Shown piece after piece: positions 57,039 to 63,004 of a stretch of 63,004 nucleotides of DNA. Source of the DNA: Oscillospiraceae bacterium (lineage in GTDB: Bacteria > Bacillota > Clostridia > Oscillospirales > Ruminococcaceae); contig SFFJ01000008.1 of NCBI GenBank assembly GCA_004557855.1, positions 1 to 63,004 on the forward strand, read 5' to 3'. Positions within the stretch are counted from its first letter, which is position 1. The number at the start of each line of letters is the position of its first letter. Below the pieces are notes generated by a model. The model saw nothing but the letters and a program-made list of their open reading frames with translations, ran no database searches and had not been told where the DNA came from. A program made the translations under genes and the position numbers.

Positions 57039-58835
57039 TTAGTCAGCCAGCATCTGATACAGTGTGGCTTCAATGTACGGGCCCCACCACTCAAGATAAC
57101 CCTTCTTGGTCGGGTGAATGGCATCACTCATGTAGGATCTCCACAGAGAGTCACCGGTCTTTACATTCTCGTACATTGCATCGTTATGCCACAGATCCAG
57201 AACAGTGAAGTCATCGCCCCACTTTTCGTCCAGCTCATGGCAGCGTTCTATCATAGTTTGGTAGATAACGGCGTTCTGGCCGCCGGAATAGGTCATTTCA
57301 TCCTCGAAATAGGTTCCGGTAATGACCAGTACACGTGCACCCCAGGTTTCCTTGGCATAGGCGATGATGGCTTCCAGTGCGCCGGTGGTGGTCACCTCGT
57401 CAAAGGTCGCCGGGTCAAAGCTGTCGCTTACGGTGCCGGTTTCGCACTGACCCTTGGAGTCATTGGTGGAAAGCTGAACAACCACCAAATCCAGATTGGG
57501 ATCGGTTTCGGCATTATGGGTACGAAGACGATTAATATAGGAGGAGTCAGCAGAGATCGAACCTGCAACACCGCCGCCGATGGAGCCGTCAATGGAGGCA
57601 AGGAAGGTTCCGCCTTTCACCTCGATGGTGGAAATGGTGCCGTCCAGCGCATCGATGAACAATGCCGGAGAGGTCTTGCCGGAGCCGAAGCCCTGGAATA
57701 CCGAGGAACCAAGCCACAGGAGTTTCTTGCCCTTAATGGGGCTGTCCGCGTTCATGGTAAGGGTCTCGGGGTTGTACTTGTCGCTGTTGCCCTCATTTTT
57801 CATGCCGGTAACGGAAACCAGCTGCTGCACGGTGCTGGCGCCGACCATAATGATAAACGCAAGGAGAACTGCCAAAATCCGCAGGATGACCTTCTTGGTG
57901 GTGCGGCCGCTCTTCTGCTTGGCTACCGCTTCACGGGTCACCGCAGGCTCGGTCTTGGGGCGTGTGGGAACAGCCTTACCGGCAATAACATTTTCCAGAG
58001 CCGCTTCCATTACAGGGGTCCACAGGGCGTAGCCCTTCTTGGTGGGATGGATCTGATCGTTCATGTAGGAATGCTTCTTGGCTTCCTTGGTGTTCAGCTC
58101 ACGGTCATTCCACAGGTCAATTACGGCAACATCCCACTTCTTGGCGATGGCATACAGCGCCTCTACCATGTCCTTATACTCGGGGGAAGCATACTCTGGA
58201 TTGGTGTAGAATGCCACAGGGCAGTTCCAGGTCTTTTTGGCGTAATCGATGATATACTCGATGGCGCCGCAAACGGTCTTGGTATCAAAGGCTTCCCCGG
58301 CAGCCGCTACCTTGCCCAGCGGTTTTTTCTTGGTAGCATCGTTGGTGGAAAGCTGGCAGACAAACAGCTCGCAGGGGGTCTTGGGGTCCAGCGCCTTCAA
58401 ACGAGCCACATAGCTCTTGGCGTTGTCATCCACCAGTGTCGTTCCGCTTACCGCTTCCTTCACGCAGTTGGCGCCGGTGCGGGCCGCCACCATGTCAACA
58501 AAGGACTTTCCATAGGCGGCAAAGCCCTTGGTGACGGAAGAACCAAGGAAGACAATGCTCTTGCCCTTCAGGGGGCTGTTCGGTACCTTCTCCAGGTTTT
58601 CGGGGTTATACTTACCGCTCAAGTTACCGCCGTTCAGCAGGCCGAATACCCGAATGAGCACGATAACGGCAATCACCGCCAGAACGATCAGCAGCATGGT
58701 CAGGCCATACTCCATAACACCGCTGGTGCAGTATTCTTTACATACCTGTTTTGTTACGCCCAATGCAGAGGCTACCGCCGTAAAAATCGGGTCGAGCAAG
58801 GACGAATAGAAAATCGCACGCCAGAATGTCAGCAT
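57039..58835 (-). CDS. membrane protein with two tandem SGNH hydrolase domains
   Basis: A 598-residue protein with two similar halves, each a membrane segment followed by an SGNH/GDSL esterase domain: helix LTMLLIVLAVIAVIVLI then YNPENL and the catalytic FLGSSVTKGF, QLSTNDATK, DQIHPTKKGY; helix ILRILAVLLAFIIMVGAS then YNPETL and WLGSSVFQGF, QLSTNDSKG, SDAIHPTKKGY. Both halves keep Ser, Asn and the Asp-x-x-His pair, so both look active. SGNH enzymes often deacetylate cell-wall polysaccharide; that role here is inference. It has its own promoter and terminator and the neighbours give no substrate hint. Confidence 0.85.
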   Translation of the reverse strand: MLTFWRAIFYSSLLDPIFTAVASALGVTKQVCKEYCTSGVMEYGLTMLLIVLAVIAVIVLIRVFGLLNGGNLSGKYNPENLEKVPNSPLKGKSIVFLGSSVTKGFAAYGKSFVDMVAARTGANCVKEAVSGTTLVDDNAKSYVARLKALDPKTPCELFVCQLSTNDATKKKPLGKVAAAGEAFDTKTVCGAIEYIIDYAKKTWNCPVAFYTNPEYASPEYKDMVEALYAIAKKWDVAVIDLWNDRELNTKEAKKHSYMNDQIHPTKKGYALWTPVMEAALENVIAGKAVPTRPKTEPAVTREAVAKQKSGRTTKKVILRILAVLLAFIIMVGASTVQQLVSVTGMKNEGNSDKYNPETLTMNADSPIKGKKLLWLGSSVFQGFGSGKTSPALFIDALDGTISTIEVKGGTFLASIDGSIGGGVAGSISADSSYINRLRTHNAETDPNLDLVVVQLSTNDSKGQCETGTVSDSFDPATFDEVTTTGALEAIIAYAKETWGARVLVITGTYFEDEMTYSGGQNAVIYQTMIERCHELDEKWGDDFTVLDLWHNDAMYENVKTGDSLWRSYMSDAIHPTKKGYLEWWGPYIEATLYQMLAD

Positions 58836-58943
58836 ATTTCCTCCTTCGGCTGCTGTTGGCTCCTTACCAGCGGCAGCACATTTCTTTGGATAGTTTTTGG
58901 GTTAAATTGTTTTCTAAAATGGTTGGCCGACCAATTTAATTAC

Positions 58944-58972
58944 AATATACCCCTTGCCCCCACCGCTGTCAA
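58944..58972 (-). promoter_or_regulatory. promoter of the tandem SGNH gene
   Basis: On the minus strand consensus TTGACA (58972-58967), 17 bases, TATATT (58949-58944), leaving a leader of about 105 bases that contains a GC-rich imperfect dyad around 58921-58942. Confidence 0.68.
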
Positions 58973-59034
58973 TACACCAAATCAACTTTTTACATATAGA
59001 TATAAAACCTGCGTTATATGTTGGTAAAAATGCT

Positions 59035-59069
59035 CAAAAAAACAGCCTTCCCCGCAGGAAAGGCCGTTG
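59035..59069 (-). terminator. Rho-independent terminator after radA
   Basis: Minus-strand stem ACGGCCTTTCC with GGGGAAGGCTGT, four-base loop, then seven T residues. Confidence 0.82.
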
Positions 59070-59072
59070 TTT

Positions 59073-60446
59073 TCAGTTCCGCAGCAGCCGTACCGCTTCG
59101 CCCAGCTGCCCCACCGGAATAAATTCCGCTTCGGGGTAGTCGGCAGGGTCCATCGCCTTCATCGAGCTTCTCGGCAGCAAAAACCGCCGGAACCCCAGTC
59201 GGTAGCCCTCCCCTACCCGCTGCTGGATCTGCGGGGTGGAACGGATCTCCCCCGCCAGGCCGATCTCTCCCAGCAGCAGCATATCCTCCTGGATGACCTT
59301 ATCCAGCAGGTTGCTCAAAATGGCCATCCCCACCGCAAGATCGGCCGAAGGCTCGTCCGCGCGCATCCCGCCGGCCGCGTTTACGAATACATCAAGGTTC
59401 CCCATGTAAAAGCCCGCCCGCTTTTCCAGCACCGCCAGCAGCATCGCCGTCCGGTTCATATCAAAGCCGGTAGCCACCCGCCGAGGATTGCCGAAGCTGG
59501 TTTTGGTCACCAGCGCCTGTATTTCCACCAAAATGGGCCGGGTGCCCTCCATCAGGCAGGTGATGCAGCTGCCGCTGCAATCCAGCGGCCGCCCCGAAAG
59601 CAGCGCCTCGCTGGGATTGGGGACCTCCCGCAGGCCGGTCTGTCCCATCTCAAATACACCGATCTCATTGGTGGAGCCAAAGCGGTTTTTATTTGCCCGC
59701 AAAATGCGGTAGCTCAAGTTTTTATCCCCCTCAAAATAGAGGACGGTATCCACCATATGCTCCAGTACCTTGGGGCCCGCTATATTGCCGTCCTTGTTCA
59801 CGTGGCCGACAATAAACAAAGGGATCTCCTGTCCCTTACAGGCTTCTATCAGCAGCAGCGCCGACTCCCTGACCTGCGAAACGCTGCCCGGGGAGGAACT
59901 GACGGCGGAAACCGAAAGGGTCTGGATGGAGTCCACCACCACAATATCAGGCTTATTCTCCAGTATCGTTTCCCTGATCTGCTCGGCATCGGTGGCGGCG
60001 GTCAGCAGCACCCGTTCCCCGGTCACACCCAGCCGGTTGGCCCGCAGCTTGATCTGCCGGGGACTTTCCTCGCCGGAAACATACAAAACCCGCAGATCCC
60101 CCTCCAGGGTACGGCACATCTGCAGCAGCACCGTGGATTTCCCGATGCCGGGATCACCGCAAACCAGCACCGCCGCCCCCGGCACAATGCCGCCGCCCAG
60201 TACCCGGTCCAGCTCCTCCATCCCGGTGTGATACCGCACCGTTTCGTCGGCATCCACGGCGTCCAGCGCCATCACCGGAGAAGGCTCCCTTGCCACGGCG
60301 GGCAGCCCCTTTTTCTCCTTGCCGATGATCCTTGTCTCCTCCACCAGCGTATTCCAGCTGCCGCAGTCGGGGCAGCGCCCCTGCCATTTGGCGCTTTCGT
60401 AGCCGCATTCGGTACAAACATAAATGCTTTTTTCTTTTACTGCCAT
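59073..60446 (-). CDS. radA: DNA repair protein RadA
   Basis: Branch-migration helicase of recombinational repair. The 457-residue protein starts with a C4 zinc finger (CTECGYESAKWQGRCPDC), then a RecA-like domain with Walker A in CGDPGIGKSTVLLQM, the RadA-specific KNRFGSTNEIG motif and a C-terminal Lon-protease-like domain. The ATG at 60446 follows AAAGGAAA; the frame extends to 60491 without a site. Confidence 0.97.
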   Translation of the reverse strand: MAVKEKSIYVCTECGYESAKWQGRCPDCGSWNTLVEETRIIGKEKKGLPAVAREPSPVMALDAVDADETVRYHTGMEELDRVLGGGIVPGAAVLVCGDPGIGKSTVLLQMCRTLEGDLRVLYVSGEESPRQIKLRANRLGVTGERVLLTAATDAEQIRETILENKPDIVVVDSIQTLSVSAVSSSPGSVSQVRESALLLIEACKGQEIPLFIVGHVNKDGNIAGPKVLEHMVDTVLYFEGDKNLSYRILRANKNRFGSTNEIGVFEMGQTGLREVPNPSEALLSGRPLDCSGSCITCLMEGTRPILVEIQALVTKTSFGNPRRVATGFDMNRTAMLLAVLEKRAGFYMGNLDVFVNAAGGMRADEPSADLAVGMAILSNLLDKVIQEDMLLLGEIGLAGEIRSTPQIQQRVGEGYRLGFRRFLLPRSSMKAMDPADYPEAEFIPVGQLGEAVRLLRN

Positions 60447-60575
60447 GCCGTTTCCTTTCTCTTTGCCGTCCCTGTCAGATGCTTCCCGCACTCCGGGGCG
60501 ACTTTCTTCCCTATTCCGTCGGCTGTAATGCGTTCCCGCCTTATCAGCCGTTTCAGTCTTCCGTCCGCAAAGATT

Positions 60576-61298
60576 TCACCCGGCTGACGCCGTTTCATAC
60601 TCCATCAATGAAGCCGCAATAAGGAACGCCAAAGTCCCCTGATACTGCTCCCGCTGCAAATTCTCCGCATCCTGCGGATTGGATAAAAACCCGCACTCCA
60701 CCATCACGGCGGGGTTACCGGTATTATTGCACAGGATATACAGCGATGAGTCCGCTTCCTTGATCCTCCGGCGGTTATCGGTTTGCAGGTGCCCCGCTAT
60801 ATTTTTCTGGATCAGCTCCGCCAGCCGTTCGCTGCCTTCGGCCTTGCCGTAAAAAACCTGCGCCCCATGCACATAGGACTGCGAAAAGTGGTTCTGGTGG
60901 ATACTCACCCCCACCGCCCCCGGCGTTCCGGCCATGATTTTCAGGCGGTTTTCCAGATCGCTGCGCTTTTGCTGCCGCACCGTTTTGGCGTTCTCATCGG
61001 CCAGCAGGGTATCGGTTTCCCGGGTCATCACCACACGGTAGCCCAAAAGGGTCAGCATTTTCCGGGCTTTTTCGGCAATGGCAAGGTTGATTTCGCTTTC
61101 ACGAATACCGCCCGATACCGCGCCCCCGTCCATCCCGCCGTGGCCCGCATCCAGCACGATCACCGGCTTATTCTCCACTGCACCGGACTGCACCCGAAGG
61201 GCCATACGATCGTCGAGGGCGGTAAGGAAATACCCGCCCCCTACCACTGCGATGGAAAACGCAAATATCAAAGCTGCACGGTACCACAGCTGCTTCAT
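60576..61298 (-). CDS. cwlD: N-acetylmuramoyl-L-alanine amidase CwlD
   Basis: Removes peptides from muramic acid; CwlD makes the muramic-lactam of the spore cortex. The 240-residue protein has an N-terminal membrane anchor (ALIFAFSIAVVGGGYFLTAL) and an Amidase_3 domain with VIVLDAGHGGMDGGAVS, the second ligand in IRESEINLAIAEKARKML, HQNHF and VECGFLSNPQDAENLQ. Length and lack of extra domains agree with CwlD rather than a multi-domain autolysin. GGGGGTGAT precedes the ATG at 61298; a GTG nine bases upstream overlaps this site. Confidence 0.9.
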   Translation of the reverse strand: MKQLWYRAALIFAFSIAVVGGGYFLTALDDRMALRVQSGAVENKPVIVLDAGHGGMDGGAVSGGIRESEINLAIAEKARKMLTLLGYRVVMTRETDTLLADENAKTVRQQKRSDLENRLKIMAGTPGAVGVSIHQNHFSQSYVHGAQVFYGKAEGSERLAELIQKNIAGHLQTDNRRRIKEADSSLYILCNNTGNPAVMVECGFLSNPQDAENLQREQYQGTLAFLIAASLMEYETASAG

Positions 61299-61382
61299 TT
61301 GGATCACCCCCGTGCAAGCCTATGCGACGGGGCGGCGGGCTATGTCCCCCGGTGCGGCAGGGGCAAGCTGCTTCCGATTTCT

Positions 61383-61410
61383 ATTGTACCAAAAGAACCG
61401 GCGGTGTCAA
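61383..61410 (-). promoter_or_regulatory. promoter of cwlD
   Basis: On the minus strand TTGACA (61410-61405), 16 bases, TACAAT (61388-61383). Confidence 0.6.
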
Positions 61411-61418
61411 TAGAAAAA

Positions 61419-61434
61419 GAACGAATTTTCGTTC
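61419..61434. repeat. 16-base perfect palindrome upstream of the cwlD promoter
   Basis: GAACGAA, TT, TTCGTTC, nine bases upstream of the -35 box. Its place fits an activator or a competing operator. It is not a LexA box (spacing eight rather than four). Confidence 0.5.
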
Positions 61435-61448
61435 CTGCGGTGTTTTTA

Positions 61449-61475
61449 AGGGCGAAGCCCGCAAAGGCCCCGCCC
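61449..61475 (-). terminator. hairpin after the esterase-like gene
   Basis: A GC-rich minus-strand stem starting GGGCG and closing CGCCC, followed only by TTAAAAAC. The T-run is poor, so terminator function is uncertain. Confidence 0.4.
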
Positions 61476-61533
61476 AAGGGTTTCGTTCTGTTTTTTCCAT
61501 GGCGAACCGCAAATCCCATCTTCCGTTTACAGC

Positions 61534-62769
61534 CTATCCCTGCGGTATGATCCTCGTTGGCGTCGCATCCGCTACAAAAATCATACTGTCATAAAGCACC
61601 GCAGGCGGCTGGAAAATGCGGTAGCTTGGCGGAAGCAGCCGCATCACCGGCGAGTAATGCTCTCCTAGATTACCCATATAGGAATATTCGTAAATCTGTC
61701 CGCCCAGCTCGGTATCTTGCTGGACTTTCGCAAAATCAAGCAGGCAGATATCGTACCCGGCTTCCCTTGCCGCTTTCGCCAAGGGGTCGCGGGAATAAAA
61801 CACCTGATCAGTACGCCCTGCGGAGGAACCGGTCGGCATATTGCAGCGGGTCCTGTAAAAATCCGTGCCGATTGCATAGTAGCCGTTTTCCGCTTCCTCG
61901 GATAATATCTTCCCCATCGACTCATAACTGCCCCATTTTGCAATATGGCTGTTATGCCCCGTCACAAAAATGCGCTCACGGCCGTTTTGCTGCTCCTGTC
62001 GGAGGATCCACTCTGCATTTTCCGCCATAAACCGGTCTCTTAATGCACCGCCGTCAGCCGTTGAATTGCTTTGCAATTCATAATACTGCAACAGCATATC
62101 GGCACAGTGCAGCTCCTTTTCCGGTGCTCCGCCGGCTTGCATCTTTTCTCTGATCTGTTTTAGCGCCTCCGCTTGAACATCGCTCAAAGGTTCCCCCTCT
62201 GCCGGCTCCCCTAATCCCGTCATGTCGATTTGATACTCCGCACATGCCTCCGTTAAAAGCCGGAACGTATGGGAGACCCTTTGCATATCAAACCCGTAAA
62301 AGCGAATGTCCTCACCCGCCGAAGAGGTTTTATTGTACTCCCGCAGATAGGAAATCAGCTCGGTCATCTCATTCGTGCGGTAAATGGCAAACCCGATCGC
62401 CGCCGCAGCCTGCTCGGCCGTCCCCTCCCCGCCGTGGATATACCGGTTGACCTGCTCACAGCCGCCGTAATCCCCCTCAAGCGCAGACGCCCTAACACCG
62501 CAGTCCTCCACCAGCCGCTTCATTATCACAAGCTTTAAATGCTGAAATTCTGCGTTTCCATGCGTTGCTTCCCCCAGGGCGATGATCTTTTTTTCCTCCG
62601 GGATCGAAAGGTTTTCCACCGGCTCTGCATATTTCCTGAACTCCTCCGCATTTGCGGCGTCCCCGGTAGAAAGCCCGCCCAAACGCATGAATACCGTTGA
62701 AAACAGGATTGCCGCAATAAAAAAACTCAATATGACATATCTTATTTTGAAACGCCCTTTTTTCTTCAT
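61534..62769 (-). CDS. membrane-anchored erythromycin-esterase-like protein
   Basis: A 411-residue protein with one N-terminal membrane segment (YVILSFFIAAILFSTVFMRL) and an outer domain of the erythromycin esterase (EreA/EreB) type: IIALGEATHGNAEF, ALEGDYGGCEQVNRYI, FYGFDMQRV and FVTGHNSHIAKW contain the conserved Glu and His residues. Family members hydrolyse macrolide lactones, but many homologues of this layout are uncharacterised and their substrate is unknown. The ATG at 62769 is preceded by AAAGG rather far upstream; a GTG at 62781 is the alternative. Confidence 0.78.
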   Translation of the reverse strand: MKKKGRFKIRYVILSFFIAAILFSTVFMRLGGLSTGDAANAEEFRKYAEPVENLSIPEEKKIIALGEATHGNAEFQHLKLVIMKRLVEDCGVRASALEGDYGGCEQVNRYIHGGEGTAEQAAAAIGFAIYRTNEMTELISYLREYNKTSSAGEDIRFYGFDMQRVSHTFRLLTEACAEYQIDMTGLGEPAEGEPLSDVQAEALKQIREKMQAGGAPEKELHCADMLLQYYELQSNSTADGGALRDRFMAENAEWILRQEQQNGRERIFVTGHNSHIAKWGSYESMGKILSEEAENGYYAIGTDFYRTRCNMPTGSSAGRTDQVFYSRDPLAKAAREAGYDICLLDFAKVQQDTELGGQIYEYSYMGNLGEHYSPVMRLLPPSYRIFQPPAVLYDSMIFVADATPTRIIPQG

Positions 62770-62819
62770 CACCGATAACACCTTTTATCAAAAATCATTT
62801 GTGCTGCCCGTTCCCGACA

Positions 62820-62921
62820 TTACCCGATCTCGTGCAGCAATTCTTCAGCGGAAAGCTCAAACAGCTTTGCAAGGGCGATCAGGTTAGAGGTGCTCGGGTC
62901 GGATGTCCCCGTTTCCCTTAG
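62820..62921 (-). pseudogene. C-terminal remnant of an XRE-family regulator
   Basis: A 33-residue stretch, LRETGTSDPSTSNLIALAKL followed by FELSAEELLHEIG, has the look of the last third of an XRE helix-turn-helix domain. It is cut off upstream by an in-frame TAA (62922-62924) and the recognition helix is missing. Read as a decayed or interrupted gene. Confidence 0.5.
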
Positions 62922-62952
62922 TTAAAGATATTGTTGGGTATCTCAAGATGTG

Positions 62953-63004
62953 TCATTCGATTTTGCCGATAAAGCGGTAGAAGATTTCCACTTCCTGTTC
63001 CCGG
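62953..63004 (-). CDS. 3' end of a gene, possibly a large serine recombinase
   Basis: Only the last 16 residues, REQEVEIFYRFIGKIE and TGA, are in the window; the gene continues past the right edge. The ending resembles the C terminus of large serine recombinases with a DUF4368 domain (a Y-F-G-aromatic pattern), but the piece is very short. Confidence 0.3.
   Translation of the reverse strand, partial: REQEVEIFYRFIGKIE

Noticed and set aside
56922..59027. 701-codon plus-strand frame opposite the SGNH gene
   Set aside because: His/Gln/Gly-rich, extends over promoters and terminators of the minus-strand genes. Shadow frame.
61419..61434. LexA/DinR box upstream of cwlD
   Set aside because: Arms GAAC and GTTC are eight bases apart instead of four.

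Overview
The window reads as chromosomal DNA of a GC-rich, endospore-forming Clostridia member, most likely Oscillospiraceae-like. Support comes from a complete spoIIIAA-AH operon, yabP/yabQ, yunB and cwlD, a Gram-positive PolC, class III fructose-1,6-bisphosphatase, GatCAB, a tyrosyl T-box, a CIRCE element and several lipoproteins. Most genes are housekeeping and lie in operons whose order is familiar from Firmicutes. I see no rRNA, tRNA or CRISPR.

Layout. 1-2.5 kb: a lipoprotein made of two near-identical modules, resembling the flavin-carrying PplA of Gram-positive extracellular electron transfer, transcribed divergently from an ApbE-type FMN transferase lipoprotein. 2.6-12.1 kb: pyrH-frr-uppS-cdsA-rseP-ispG-polC. 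12.2-13.8 kb: yabP-yabQ-divIC-yabR. 13.9-16.9 kb: an amidohydrolase, hpf and an RlmL-type rRNA methyltransferase. 17-21.5 kb: a gene-free AT-rich gap with a 28-base palindrome, CIRCE-controlled hsp20, a DUF308 membrane protein, a Xer-type recombinase, a PHP phosphatase and corA. 21.6-26.2 kb (minus): queA-metallophosphoesterase-tgt-yajC-two membrane proteins. 26.3-29.2 kb (plus): dapA and fbp. 29.4-37.9 kb (minus): tyrS with its T-box; then nusB-xseA-xseB-ispA-tlyA-nadK-argR-recN. 37.9-43 kb (minus): spoIIIAA-AH followed by an Asp23-family gene. 43.1-45.1 kb: an orphan zinc-type binding lipoprotein and a divergent HAD phosphatase. 45.1-50.9 kb (minus): a signalling operon of GGDEF-REC-HD-GYP protein, family-3 binding lipoprotein, hybrid histidine kinase and HPt protein. 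51-56.2 kb (minus): ligA-gatC-gatA-gatB. 56.2-62.8 kb (minus): yunB, a tandem SGNH hydrolase, radA, cwlD and a membrane-anchored erythromycin-esterase-like protein. The right edge holds a broken XRE regulator tail and a short coding end that resembles a large serine recombinase.

Things that stand out. (1) The flavoprotein/ApbE pair suggests a compact extracytoplasmic redox module. (2) The hybrid kinase is split by one in-frame TAA: its membrane anchor (47755-48051) and the rest (45499-47739) share a frame, and the second part has no ribosome binding site. (3) The spoIIIAA frame does not close before spoIIIAB but runs through all of it, and yabQ runs 173 bases into divIC. (4) A hairpin between yajC and the next gene carries that gene's Shine-Dalgarno in its 3' arm, next to a T-run. 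(5) dxr and dxs are both missing from their usual places although ispG, ispA and uppS are present. (6) Sigma-E-like promoters with the same 14-base spacing precede yabP and spoIIIAA. All functional calls rest on motif recognition by eye; no database search was possible.
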